Source of the DNA: Ignavibacteria bacterium
GTDB lineage: Bacteria > Bacteroidota > Ignavibacteria > UBA10030 > F1-140-MAGs086
Reading direction: 5' to 3'
DNA: 37,539 bases
Assembly (NCBI GenBank): GCA_016873775.1
Contig: VGWC01000018.1
Location: 1-37,539 of the forward strand
In this document: positions 17,225 to 26,302 of the stretch, in pieces
Position numbering within the stretch: the stretch's first letter is position 1
How the letters are laid out: each line of letters starts with the position of its first letter
Program-made: the position numbers and the translations under genes
Notes under the pieces: generated by a model
Database searches by the model: none
What the model was told of the DNA's origin: nothing
What the model saw: the letters and a program-made list of their open reading frames with translations, nothing else

Positions 17225-20200
17225 ATGAAACTCAAACTTCTCTCTCTCATTTTATTTTTATCAGCATTTTCATTTTCCCAACAGAAAGAAACTATTGACC
17301 GACTCTTTCGCTTTCCCGCAATTCACGGAAATCAAATTGTGTTTTCGTATGCAGGAGATTTGTACACGGTCGATACAAAAGGCGGCATTGCGCGAAAACT
17401 TACTAACGATGTCGGTTACGAAATGTTCGCGAAATTTTCTCCGGATGGAAAATGGCTTGCCTTTACAGGACAATACGACGGCAATACGGAAGTGTATTTG
17501 ATGTCGAGCGATGGCGGAGTTCCAAAGCGGCTCACATACACAGCAACACTTGACCGTGACGATGTTTCCGATAGAATGGGACCCAATAATATTGTAATGA
17601 CGTGGCGTGACGATAAAACAGTTGTTTATCGCTCACGAATGATTTCTTTCAATGATTGGAAAGGCCAGTTATTTTACGCAAGCACTGACGGAGGAAGCCC
17701 CGAACAACTTCCGCTTCCGCGCGGTGGTTGGTGTTCGTTTTCTCCTGACAAAAAGAAAATGGCATACAACAGAATTTTCCGCGAGTTCCGAACGTGGAAA
17801 CGATATCGCGGCGGACAAGCAGATGAAATTTCAACTTATGATTTCAACACAAAAAAGACGGAAAAAATAACCGACAATAACGCGCAAGATTATATGCCGA
17901 TGTGGACAAACGGAAATAAAATTTACTACAACTCCGACCGTGATGGAAGATTGAATTTATTTTGTTACGACGTTGCAACAGAGCAAACAAAGAAAGTTAC
18001 CGACTTCAAATATTACGATGTGAAATTTCCTTCGCTTGGTGATAATGCGATCGTGTTTGAAAACGGCGGCTACATTTATCGTTTGGATTTAGCGACAGAC
18101 AAATCGGAAAAAATTGCGATTACGATTGAAGAAGATTTTGCAAACGGAAGAAGCAAATTGATTGACGTTTCAAAGAGTACTACGAATTATGAGATTTCTC
18201 CCGATGGAAATCGTGCATTGTTTGGCGCGCGCGGCGATGTGTTCACCGTTCCAGTAAAATACGGCAACACGAGAAACCTTACACAAACTCCCGGTGTTCA
18301 CGAGCGAAGTTCAAAATGGTCGCCTGATGGAAAATGGATTGCCTACATTTCCGACGCGAGCGGCGAAGACGAAATTTGGATTGAAGCACAAGATGGAAAT
18401 TCCGAACCGAAACGCATTACAACAAACGGTGATAATTACAAATATCAAATCACGTGGTCGCCGGATAGCAAAAAAATTATGTGGGCAGATAGAAAACAGA
18501 AATTGTATTATGTTGATATCGAATCGAAAAATATTACCGAAGTTGCAAAAGCTGAAGCGTTTGAAATTTCCGATTACAATTGGTCGCCGGATAGCAAATG
18601 GATTACGTATGCAAAACCGGAAGTTGACGTACTCACAAAAATTTATTTGTATTCGCTCGATTCCAAAGAAACGATGGAAGCAACGGATGGTTGGTTTTCT
18701 TCATCGAATCCAACATTCAGCAGCGACGGAAAATATTTAATCTTCACGTCCGATAGAAGTTTCAATCCGATTTCGAGCAACACGGAATTCAACTATGCGT
18801 ATTTCGATATGCAAAAAATTTATTTCCTAACATTATCGAAAGACACAAAATCACCGTTTGAACCGAAGAGCGATGAGGTGAAAATAAAATCCGATGAAAC
18901 AAAGAAAGATGAAAAATCTGACGACAAAAAGAAGGATGAGAAAAAGGACGACAAGAAAAAAGTTGAAGTGAAAGTTGATGCGAATGGTTTGAAAGAACGC
19001 ATTGCTGTTCTTCCAATTTCTGCGGCGAACTACGGAAACATTACTGCGCTCGAAGGAAAAGTATTTTACAATCGCAATGGAAGTAAAGATGAAAAAGCAA
19101 AATTATTTCTTTATGATTTAGAAAAACAAAAAGAAACCGAACTCGGCGATTTCGGTGGTTATGAAATTTCTGCCGATGGAAAGAAAATGCTTGTCAGTGC
19201 GGATGGTTCGTTTGCGATTATTGATTTGCCTTCTTCAAAAATTGAAATGAAAGACAAACTCAATCTTTCCGATATGAAAGTTACGCTCGATAAGCAAGCA
19301 GAATGGAATCAAATCTACAATGAATGTTGGCGGCAAATGCGTGATTTCTTTTTCGACCCGAATATGCACGGCGTTGATTGGAAACACTTTCGTGAGAATT
19401 ATGCGCCGCTCGTAAAATCCGTGAACAACAGAATGGATTTAACGTACATCATCGGAGAAATGATTGGCGAAATTAATGCAGGACATACATACGTCGGTGG
19501 TGGTGAATACGCAAAACCGGAACGCATCAAAACCGGATTGCTTGGCGCTAAGTTGGAACGCGATGCTTCTTCGAAATATTATCGCATCAAGAAAATTTTC
19601 AAAGGACAAAACTGGGAAACGAATGTTCGTTCTCCGTTAACAGAAATCGGCGTGAAAGTGAACGAAGGCGATTTCATTATTGCAGTGAATGGAAAACAAA
19701 CAAACGAGATGAATGACATTTATGCTTCGTTGGTGAACACTGTCGGAAAACAAGTTACGCTGAAAGTGAATTCAAAAGCAAGCGAAGAAGGTGCGCACGA
19801 AACGGTGGTTATTCCGATTGGCGATGAAAAAGGTTTGTATTATTACGATTGGGTAAGTACGAACATCGAGAAAGTTTCCAAAGCGACGAACGGAAAAGTC
19901 GGTTACATTCACATTCCCGATATGGGAACGAACGGATTGAATCAGTTTGTAAAATATTATTATCCGCAACTTACAAAGCAAGCATTGATAATTGACGATA
20001 GAGGAAATGGCGGAGGAAATGTTTCTGCGCAAATTACCGAGCGGCTCAAACGTGAACTTGCGATGATTGATATTGCGCGCAACACTGTTCCATCTGTGAA
20101 TCCCGACGGAATGCAATATGGACCGAAAGTATGTTTGCTCGATGAATTTTCTGCAAGCGATGGAGATATTTTTCCTTATCGTTTCAAAAAATATAAATTA

Positions 20201-20500
20201 GGAAAACTGATTGGCAAACGCTCGTGGGGAGGAGTTGTGGGAATTCGAGGAACACTTCCATTACTCGATGGAGGATTTTTGAACAAGCCGGAATTTTCCC
20301 GCTACGATATCGACGGCAAAGAATGGATAATGGAAGGTTACGGCGTTGACCCCGATATTGTTGTAGATAATGACCCAGCGAATGAATTTGCAGGTGAAGA
20401 TGAACAACTCAACGAAGCAATCAAAGTCATTCTCGAAGAATTGAAAACCAAACCGCACGAACTCGCGAAACCGCCAAAGTATCCGGATAAGAGTAAGTAG
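17225..20500 (+). CDS. Secreted tricorn-type protease (S41 family)
   Basis: This 1091-residue exported protease has a signal peptide (MKLKLLSLILFLSAFSFSQ). The N-terminal two thirds hold beta-propeller repeats of the TolB/WD type (SPDGKWLAF, SPDGKWIAYISD, SPDSKKIMW, SPDSKWITYA). A lysine- and acid-rich linker near residues 555-585 is followed by a PDZ-like region and the S41 catalytic domain. Likely catalytic residues are H754 in NAGHTYVGGGE and S978 in EFSASDGD, matching the tricorn His and Ser-Asp positions. Homologues degrade peptides; in this lineage they are usually periplasmic or outer-membrane associated. It is a single-gene unit with no partner nearby. The length matches the family, and a short Shine-Dalgarno is not obvious before the ATG. 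Confidence 0.92.
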   Translation: MKLKLLSLILFLSAFSFSQQKETIDRLFRFPAIHGNQIVFSYAGDLYTVDTKGGIARKLTNDVGYEMFAKFSPDGKWLAFTGQYDGNTEVYLMSSDGGVPKRLTYTATLDRDDVSDRMGPNNIVMTWRDDKTVVYRSRMISFNDWKGQLFYASTDGGSPEQLPLPRGGWCSFSPDKKKMAYNRIFREFRTWKRYRGGQADEISTYDFNTKKTEKITDNNAQDYMPMWTNGNKIYYNSDRDGRLNLFCYDVATEQTKKVTDFKYYDVKFPSLGDNAIVFENGGYIYRLDLATDKSEKIAITIEEDFANGRSKLIDVSKSTTNYEISPDGNRALFGARGDVFTVPVKYGNTRNLTQTPGVHERSSKWSPDGKWIAYISDASGEDEIWIEAQDGNSEPKRITTNGDNYKYQITWSPDSKKIMWADRKQKLYYVDIESKNITEVAKAEAFEISDYNWSPDSKWITYAKPEVDVLTKIYLYSLDSKETMEATDGWFSSSNPTFSSDGKYLIFTSDRSFNPISSNTEFNYAYFDMQKIYFLTLSKDTKSPFEPKSDEVKIKSDETKKDEKSDDKKKDEKKDDKKKVEVKVDANGLKERIAVLPISAANYGNITALEGKVFYNRNGSKDEKAKLFLYDLEKQKETELGDFGGYEISADGKKMLVSADGSFAIIDLPSSKIEMKDKLNLSDMKVTLDKQAEWNQIYNECWRQMRDFFFDPNMHGVDWKHFRENYAPLVKSVNNRMDLTYIIGEMIGEINAGHTYVGGGEYAKPERIKTGLLGAKLERDASSKYYRIKKIFKGQNWETNVRSPLTEIGVKVNEGDFIIAVNGKQTNEMNDIYASLVNTVGKQVTLKVNSKASEEGAHETVVIPIGDEKGLYYYDWVSTNIEKVSKATNGKVGYIHIPDMGTNGLNQFVKYYYPQLTKQALIIDDRGNGGGNVSAQITERLKRELAMIDIARNTVPSVNPDGMQYGPKVCLLDEFSASDGDIFPYRFKKYKLGKLIGKRSWGGVVGIRGTLPLLDGGFLNKPEFSRYDIDGKEWIMEGYGVDPDIVVDNDPANEFAGEDEQLNEAIKVILEELKTKPHELAKPPKYPDKSK

Positions 20501-20508
20501 TTTTTTAG

Positions 20509-20566
20509 CCACGAATTGCACGAATTAACACAAAAATTCATTCGTGAAAATTTGTGTAATTCGTGG
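20509..20566. repeat. Interspersed palindrome CCACGAATT...AATTCGTGG
   Basis: A 58-base imperfect hairpin has exact 9-bp outer arms (CCACGAATT and AATTCGTGG) and a second pairing of ACACAAAAATT with AATTTGTGT. This resembles a family of palindromes spread through Bacteroidota/Chlorobi genomes. It starts 9 bases after the tricorn stop codon and ends where the truncated nucleotidyltransferase fragment begins. It could also act as a transcription end signal, though no T-tract follows. Confidence 0.6.
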
Positions 20567-20583
20567 CAAAAATTGTTATCAAA

Positions 20584-20835
20584 ATGAATCAGTACGATTT
20601 TTTAGACCGGAATAATATTATTCAACTCGGTATTGAACCTAATCGCATTGATATTCTAATGGAATTAGTAGGAGTCAATTTTGAGACTTGTTACAATTCA
20701 AAAATCGTAATCGAAGTTGATGGAATAAAAATCAACGTCATTGACAGAGATAATCTCATCAAAAACAAACACAGTGTTGGACGATTAAGCGATTTAGCCG
20801 ACGCTGAACAATTGAAACTGAAACGAAAGAACTAA
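20584..20835 (+). pseudogene. N-terminally truncated nucleotidyltransferase-like fragment (DUF6036-type)
   Basis: About 83 residues from ATG 20584. The stretch IIQLGIEPNRIDIL, then DGIKINVIDRDNLIKNK and GRLSDLADAEQL, is what I recall from the C-terminal half of DUF6036/AbiE-like nucleotidyltransferase-fold proteins (PNRIDIL, then LIKNK.A.GR.KDLAD). The N-terminal half, with the catalytic GS...D-x-D region, is absent. Its place is taken by the palindrome at 20509-20566, and a possible GTG start at 20563 even lies inside that palindrome. It is therefore probably a remnant, although a small expressed protein cannot be excluded. Family assignment is from memory and moderately sure. Confidence 0.5.
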
Positions 20836-20868
20836 TTCAAAAAAAGTTTGAACAATATGCAACTCGTG

Positions 20869-20898
20869 AAAGGCGATTCCCTACGGTTTCGCTTTTTT
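20869..20898 (+). terminator. Intrinsic terminator before the Rieske operon
   Basis: AAAGGCGA pairs with TCGCTTTT (one G-T wobble) around a 12-base loop, and the T-run continues to 20898. An 18-base stretch from the stem into the tail (TCGCTTTTTTGTTTTTCC) recurs exactly in the terminator at 28126-28159, so it may belong to a dispersed terminator family. Confidence 0.5.
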
Positions 20899-20970
20899 GT
20901 TTTTCCTTCGAGAGAAATTCAATAACTTTTTCCCGTTTTTTTTAGCCCACATAAAAAACTATGTTGATAA

Positions 20971-21423
20971 ATGAGCAATTCGAAAGTTTCACAGCCACAA
21001 ACAAAACGTGATTTTCTAAAATACATTTTAGGCGGCGGACTCTTTGCGTGGTTCGCATCCATAACGTATCCGATATTATCATATCTCAAACCGCCGAAGC
21101 AACGCGAAGTAGAAGTGAAAAGCGTGAAAGTCGGAAAACTCAGTGATATGGAAAAAGAAAGCGGGCAACTGATTCGATTCGGAAATAAACCGGTCATTGT
21201 TGTGCGAACGGCAAGCGGTGATGTTCACGCATTTAACGCAACGTGCACACATCTCGACTGCACCGTGCAATACAAAAAAGAATTCGGAGTTATTTGGTGC
21301 GCGTGCCATAACGGAAAATATGATTTGAACGGAAGAAATATCTCGGGACCTCCACCCAAACCATTGGAAGAATATCGTGTCGTCATTAAAAACGAAGAAA
21401 TTTTTGTTTCAAAAAAAGTATGA
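20971..21423 (+). CDS. Rieske [2Fe-2S] protein of a bc-type quinol oxidase
   Basis: A 150-residue Rieske protein with one N-terminal membrane anchor (about residues 17-38) preceded by TKRDFLK, a weak Tat-like signal lacking the second arginine. The cluster motifs are CTHLDC (92-97) and CACHNG (from 110), giving two Cys and two His ligands plus the stabilising disulfide. [10 protein letters not shown] near the end matches the conserved Pro-rich loop. It takes one electron from quinol at the Qo site of cytochrome b and passes it to a c-type cytochrome. The next gene, cytochrome b, overlaps by ATGA (21420-21423), and an 11-haem cytochrome follows. The three form an apparent operon for a cytochrome bc complex in which the usual cytochrome c1 is replaced. 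Confidence 0.93.
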   Translation: MSNSKVSQPQTKRDFLKYILGGGLFAWFASITYPILSYLKPPKQREVEVKSVKVGKLSDMEKESGQLIRFGNKPVIVVRTASGDVHAFNATCTHLDCTVQYKKEFGVIWCACHNGKYDLNGRNISGPPPKPLEEYRVVIKNEEIFVSKKV

Positions 21424-22499
21424 AAACACTTCTGAAAAAAATATACTCGTGGATAGATGAGCGCGTTCACCTTGAAGACGTTATTCATTTTATGGGGAAA
21501 AAATATGTTCCCGTTCATAGTCATACTATATGGTACTATTTCGGCGGTGTTTCGTTGTTTCTCTTCATCATCCAAGTGTTCACCGGAATACTTCTTTTGT
21601 TGTATTATAAAAGCGGCGAAGAACTTGCATTTGAAAGCATTCAGTTCATAATGTCGAAAGTGCAATTCGGGTGGCTGATTCGTTCGGTTCATAGTTGGGC
21701 GGCAAATTTATTTATTCTTGCGGCGTTTATACATATGTTCAGCGTCTACTTCGGAAAAGCATATCGCAAACCGCGTGAAATAACGTGGCTTACAGGAATG
21801 TTGATGTTGTTTCTCGCTTTCGCATTTGGATTCAGCGGATATTTACTACCTTGGAACGAACTTGCATTCTTTGCAACGAAAGTAGGAACCGATATCGCAG
21901 GTGTTGTTCCCGTTGTTGGAAAATCCATCATGATTTTTCTACGCGGAGGAGAAGACGTAACAGGCGCAACACTGACACGACTTTTCGGATTTCATGTTGC
22001 AATTTTCCCTGGCATATTCACGGTGTTGCTCGCCATTCATTTGCTTCTTGTTCAGCGACAGGGAATGAGTGAACCACTGGAACATTCCGTAGAAAAAAAC
22101 AACGAGCGAAAAACAATGCCATTCTTTCCGAATTTCATTCTGCGCGATTTATTGTTATGGCTTATCGTATTAAATATTCTTGCGATACTTGCGGTATTTT
22201 TTCCGTGGGAATTGGGAAAGAAAGCAGATGCGTTTGCTCCTGCGCCTGCAGGAATAAAACCAGAATGGTATTTTCTTTTTATGTTTCAAACGCTCAAATA
22301 TATTCCCGCGCAAATTTGGTTTATTGATGGCGAAGTTCTGGGAATACTTCTCTTTGGAATTGCAGGATTGCTCTGGATGCTTGTTCCGTTTTGGGATAAA
22401 AAAAGTTCGCGCGGAGAACGAAACCGATTTGTTAATTATTTTGGGTTGTTTGCAGTGATATATATTATTGTTTTTACAATCATCGGATGGTTAGTATGA
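21420..22499 (+). CDS. Cytochrome b subunit of a bc-type complex
   Basis: This 359-residue membrane protein combines the cytochrome b6 half and the subunit IV half in one chain. The four b-haem histidines are visible as two pairs: H91 and H105 ([15 protein letters not shown]) and H192 and H207 (HVAIFPG...AIH). The Qo-site motif PEWYF lies in the second half ([14 protein letters not shown]). About seven or eight transmembrane helices are expected. It oxidises menaquinol, sending one electron to the Rieske protein and one across the membrane through the b haems. Both ends overlap neighbours by four bases: with the Rieske gene at 21420-21423, and with the 11-haem gene at 22496-22499. Co-translation is therefore likely. 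Confidence 0.94.
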   Translation: MKTLLKKIYSWIDERVHLEDVIHFMGKKYVPVHSHTIWYYFGGVSLFLFIIQVFTGILLLLYYKSGEELAFESIQFIMSKVQFGWLIRSVHSWAANLFILAAFIHMFSVYFGKAYRKPREITWLTGMLMLFLAFAFGFSGYLLPWNELAFFATKVGTDIAGVVPVVGKSIMIFLRGGEDVTGATLTRLFGFHVAIFPGIFTVLLAIHLLLVQRQGMSEPLEHSVEKNNERKTMPFFPNFILRDLLLWLIVLNILAILAVFFPWELGKKADAFAPAPAGIKPEWYFLFMFQTLKYIPAQIWFIDGEVLGILLFGIAGLLWMLVPFWDKKSSRGERNRFVNYFGLFAVIYIIVFTIIGWLV

Positions 22500-23974
22500 A
22501 GAAAAATTTGTTGAAAAAATTCTTGCCGTTTCTTGTTTGCGTTTCATTGGTTGCGGCGAAAGAAAAGGATAAATGTTTCGAATGTCATCAATCGTTAGGA
22601 GATAAACCATCGGAATTGTTTGCGCACGATGTTCATTTTCAAAACGGAATTTCGTGCGCCGGTTGTCACGGAGGAAACGCTCACGCGGAAGATATGGAAC
22701 AAGCGATGAATACAAACGCGGGATTTCTTGGCGTTCCAAAAGGAGATGCAATTTCCGAAGCGTGCGCAAAATGTCATTCGAACGAAGTAATGGTTTCAAA
22801 ATATCAATCGCAGTTGCCTCGCAATCAACTGGAAAAGTTGGAAAGTAGTGTTCACGGAAAAATCGCAACATCGGGAAAAGAACATATCGTACAATGTATA
22901 ACGTGTCATAATTCGCATGGAATTGTTTCCGTAAAAAATTCTGCATCGCCCGTGTATCCGTTGAATGTTGTAAAAACGTGTACGCAATGCCACGCCGATG
23001 TAGCATATATGAAAACGTACAATCCTTCGCTTGCCGTTGACCAATTGGAAAAATATCGGACAAGTATTCACGGAGAAAAAAATGCAAAGGGCGATGCAAA
23101 CGTTGCTGAATGTGCAAGTTGTCACGGAAGCCACGATATTCAGAATGCTAACGATGTTCGCTCGCGCGTGTACCCTACGAATTTACCGCAAACCTGCTCA
23201 ACGTGTCACTCGAATGCAGAGTATATGAAAGAATATAATATTCCGACTAATCAGTTTTCGGAATTTGCGAAGAGTATTCACGGAGTTGCATTGTTGCAAA
23301 AAAAAGATTTTGGCGCGCCCGCGTGTAATGATTGTCACGGAAATCACGGAGCAACTCCGCCGGGAATTTCTTCTATTTCCAAAGTGTGCGGAAGTTGTCA
23401 TGCATTGAACGCAGAATTGTTTTCCGAAAGTCCACACAAAAAAGCATACGATGAACGCAACTTTCCCGAATGTGAAACGTGTCACGGAAATCACGGTGTG
23501 GTAGATGCAACGGATAAACTTCTTGGCGTTAATGAAGGAGCAGTATGCATCAAATGTCATCAGCAAGATAAATTTCCGAAAGGATATGCAACGGCAAAAA
23601 CATTTCGTTCACTCATTGATAGTTTGGAATACGTTTTGAGCGAAGCAATACGACTTGTGGAAGACGCAGAACAAAAAGGTATGGAAATTTCCGAAGCAAA
23701 GTTCAAACTTCGCGAAGCGCATCAGGCGCGAATGGAATCGCGTACGATGATTCATTCATTCAACGAAGAAAAATTTCTTGAGGTATCACAGCGAGGATTT
23801 GACGTTGCTGAATTTGTTCACAGTGAAGCCGCCACTGCGGTGGATGAATTTTATTATCGTCGCTGGGGATTGGGAATTTCGACATTTATTATTACGATTG
23901 TTGCTGTTTCGTTGTTTTTTTATATCCGCCGTATTGAAAAGCAACAACAAACTAACGAAACTTCGTTACCATAA
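22496..23974 (+). CDS. 11-haem c-type cytochrome with C-terminal membrane anchor
   Basis: A protein of about 492 residues with a signal peptide ([21 protein letters not shown]), eleven CxxCH motifs (CFECH, CAGCH, CAKCH, CITCH, CTQCH, CASCH, CSTCH, CNDCH, CGSCH, CETCH, CIKCH), a helical region without haems (about 365-445) and one C-terminal membrane helix near residues 455-480. Haem modules repeat as CxxCHGSHD...CxxCH...SIHG. It is the third gene of the Rieske/cytochrome b operon (ATGA overlap) and stands where cytochrome c1 or a small acceptor cytochrome would be expected. It should take electrons from the Rieske protein and spread them along a haem wire in the periplasm. An alternative reading is a separate multihaem reductase that happens to be co-transcribed. 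Confidence 0.88.
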   Translation: MKKNLLKKFLPFLVCVSLVAAKEKDKCFECHQSLGDKPSELFAHDVHFQNGISCAGCHGGNAHAEDMEQAMNTNAGFLGVPKGDAISEACAKCHSNEVMVSKYQSQLPRNQLEKLESSVHGKIATSGKEHIVQCITCHNSHGIVSVKNSASPVYPLNVVKTCTQCHADVAYMKTYNPSLAVDQLEKYRTSIHGEKNAKGDANVAECASCHGSHDIQNANDVRSRVYPTNLPQTCSTCHSNAEYMKEYNIPTNQFSEFAKSIHGVALLQKKDFGAPACNDCHGNHGATPPGISSISKVCGSCHALNAELFSESPHKKAYDERNFPECETCHGNHGVVDATDKLLGVNEGAVCIKCHQQDKFPKGYATAKTFRSLIDSLEYVLSEAIRLVEDAEQKGMEISEAKFKLREAHQARMESRTMIHSFNEEKFLEVSQRGFDVAEFVHSEAATAVDEFYYRRWGLGISTFIITIVAVSLFFYIRRIEKQQQTNETSLP

Positions 23975-23995
23975 AACCAATGTTTTTTTCATCAC

Positions 23996-24040
23996 AATGG
24001 AGTTTGCTTGTTTCAAATAATGTGAACTCCATTTTTATTT
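23996..24040 (+). terminator. Intrinsic terminator after the bc operon
   Basis: AATGGAGTT and AACTCCATT form a perfect 9-bp stem with a 20-base loop, followed by TTTATTTTTT. It lies 21 bases after the stop of the 11-haem cytochrome gene and before the haem lyase gene, so the latter probably has its own promoter or depends on read-through. Confidence 0.6.
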
Positions 24041-24061
24041 TTTACAACAATATTTATTTAT

Positions 24062-26302
24062 ATGAACTTCGGTCAACTCACAATCTTCGTCGCGTTTTTT
24101 TCTTCACTTATCGCAACAATTCTTTTTTTCTTTGATGGCAAAAAAATGTTTGCGCCTCAAAGCAAAAAAAGAAATTCGTTGTTCTCTTCAACTATTGCCA
24201 TTCGATTATTTTGGACAAACGTTGGAGCAGTCGTCGCCGCATCAGCAACGTTGCTGTATATTTTAGTATCTCATCAATTTCAATACGCATACGCGGTACA
24301 ATATAGTTCGTTGTCGCAACCGTTTATCTATTTGATTTCTGCATTTTGGGCGGGACAAGAAGGAACTTTTCTTCTTTGGGCGCTCTTCGTGAGTTTAATG
24401 GGAATTGTTATTCTTCAAAAAGAAAACAGTGATAACTTTGCCTTGTCGGTTGTAAGCGGATTCCTCGCATTTCTCTATCTCATTATGCTCGTAAAAAGTC
24501 CGTTTGAAGTTTCAAGTGAAATACTTTCCGATGGAAAAGGAATGAATCCGTTGTTGCAAGACCCATGGATGGCAATACATCCTCCGATTTTGTTTCTTGG
24601 GTATGCGGCAACAATTTTTCCGTTTGCGTTTGCTATATCCGCTTTACTTAGAAAAAATTATGAACAGTGGAATTCGCTTGGTTTTTCGTGGACACTTTTT
24701 GCAACACTTGCACTTGGAGCAGGAATTATTATCGGCGGCTTTTGGGCGTACGAAGTGCTTGGTTGGGGAGGATATTGGGGATGGGATCCGGTCGAAAATT
24801 CGTCGCTTGTTCCATGGATGACGTTGCTTGCATTGGTACACGGTTTTGTTGTTCAGAAAGCAAAAAATTCCCTTGCGCGTACGAATATCTTTCTTGCCAT
24901 CATTACGTTTATTCTTGTTTTATATGCAACGTTCCTTACGCGTAGCGGCGTACTTGCGGATTTTTCCGTTCATTCGTTTGTAGATTTGGGAATAAACAAT
25001 TATTTGATTGGTGGAATGTTTGCAAGTATTCTTCTGGGAGTTGGATTATTTTTCAAACGGTTTCGGGAAATTCAGTCGCCGAAAATTGACACATCTAATT
25101 TCAATCGCGAAGTTGCATTGTTGTTGAGTATTGTCATTATTTGCGCGGGAGCATTATTCACGTTTGTCGGAATGTCGTCGCCGATATTAACAAAACTTGT
25201 CGGAAATGCATCGCAAGTGGAACCATCATTTTACAATAAAGTGAATTTTCCGGTTGCGCTTGTCATTGCGTTGCTTCTCGGATTAACACCGTTTCTTAGT
25301 TGGTCAGAAGAACGATTGCAGTTTTTGAAAAAATATTCGTTGCCGCTTATGCTTACTGCGCTTGCAACGGTTATCGCGTACGTTGCGGGAGTTACTTCTG
25401 CATTGTTATTATTGTTTGTTGCGCTTTCTGTTTTTGCATTGATAAGCAATGCTATAATTATGTTTCGTCAATATCGAAGTGGATGGATGAATTTAGGAGG
25501 ACCAATTTCTCATATTGGTATAGCGCTGATGTTTCTTGGAATCATCGGTTCGGGAAATTATGATGAGAAAGTGCAATTTTCCTTACATGAAAATGAAACA
25601 AAAAGCGCATTAGGATTTCAATTTACTTTTAAGGGAATTTCGGAACAAAACTCGCTGAAACCAAAAGTGAATTTGGAAGTTTCGGACGGGAAAACAACGT
25701 TTCTTGCAACGCCCAAATTATATTTCAGCGAATACAATCAAGCGACGATGCGTGAACCGAGCATAAAAATATTTCCCTTGACGGATTTATACATTTCTCC
25801 GTTGGAACTTCAATCGCATAGCGCCGAACATTCGTATCCAACGTTTGAACTTGCGAAAGGCGATTCGTTGCAATTGGGAGGATATCTCATTAAATTCGTA
25901 CGCTTTGAAACGGGGCAACATACGGAACCAGGAATGATGAATGTTGGTGCGCTCTTAAAAGTTCTATCGCAAGGGAAAGAGTATGAACTTATCCCGCGCA
26001 TTTCGATAAACGAACGTGGAGAACAGAAATCTCTTCCAGCAGAATTACCGGCAATTCAGTTTCCAGCAAAAGGTGCTGCGCATCCTCAACTATCGCTTGA
26101 ACGAATGAGTGTCGAGCAAAAAAAAGTTGTTCTCGGTTTACACGGTTTTGATGAACATCGTAATGCTGGAATAGAGCAAACGTTGTTTCTTGAAGTGAAC
26201 ACAAAACCGTTGATGATGGTTTTATGGACGGGCGTTGTTCTTCTTCTTGCGGGAACATTTATTGCGTGGAGAAGAAATGGAAAAGAAAAAGGAAGTTCGT
26301 GA
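24062..26302 (+). CDS. CcmF/NrfE-type cytochrome c haem lyase
   Basis: A 746-residue polytopic membrane protein of the CcmF family, which attaches haem to CxxCH motifs on the periplasmic side in system I cytochrome c maturation. The tryptophan-rich WWD domain runs from W228 to about M253 (GWGGYWGWDPVENSS), preceded by the conserved HPPILFLGY stretch. Many helices surround it, and a periplasmic domain of about 200 residues precedes the last helix. The length fits the usual 600-750. No other ccm genes are in the window. Its place straight after the bc/11-haem operon makes sense for a cell that must mature dozens of haem sites, including one CX3CH. It overlaps the following beta-barrel gene as TGATG (26300-26304). 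Confidence 0.92.
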   Translation: MNFGQLTIFVAFFSSLIATILFFFDGKKMFAPQSKKRNSLFSSTIAIRLFWTNVGAVVAASATLLYILVSHQFQYAYAVQYSSLSQPFIYLISAFWAGQEGTFLLWALFVSLMGIVILQKENSDNFALSVVSGFLAFLYLIMLVKSPFEVSSEILSDGKGMNPLLQDPWMAIHPPILFLGYAATIFPFAFAISALLRKNYEQWNSLGFSWTLFATLALGAGIIIGGFWAYEVLGWGGYWGWDPVENSSLVPWMTLLALVHGFVVQKAKNSLARTNIFLAIITFILVLYATFLTRSGVLADFSVHSFVDLGINNYLIGGMFASILLGVGLFFKRFREIQSPKIDTSNFNREVALLLSIVIICAGALFTFVGMSSPILTKLVGNASQVEPSFYNKVNFPVALVIALLLGLTPFLSWSEERLQFLKKYSLPLMLTALATVIAYVAGVTSALLLLFVALSVFALISNAIIMFRQYRSGWMNLGGPISHIGIALMFLGIIGSGNYDEKVQFSLHENETKSALGFQFTFKGISEQNSLKPKVNLEVSDGKTTFLATPKLYFSEYNQATMREPSIKIFPLTDLYISPLELQSHSAEHSYPTFELAKGDSLQLGGYLIKFVRFETGQHTEPGMMNVGALLKVLSQGKEYELIPRISINERGEQKSLPAELPAIQFPAKGAAHPQLSLERMSVEQKKVVLGLHGFDEHRNAGIEQTLFLEVNTKPLMMVLWTGVVLLLAGTFIAWRRNGKEKGSS

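Noticed and set aside
20509-20566. CRISPR-like or tRNA-like structure at the palindrome
   Set aside because: It is a single hairpin without repeated spacers and without tRNA arms. No CRISPR array or tRNA was seen anywhere in the window.
22491-23117. 208-codon minus-strand frame opposite the 11-haem cytochrome
   Set aside because: It is a shadow of the haem gene, with no recognisable domain.
24062-26302. CcsA/ResC-type (system II) synthase in place of CcmF
   Set aside because: The length of about 746 residues, the HPPILFLGY block and the large domain before the last helix fit CcmF/NrfE better; CcsA is much shorter and ResB is absent.
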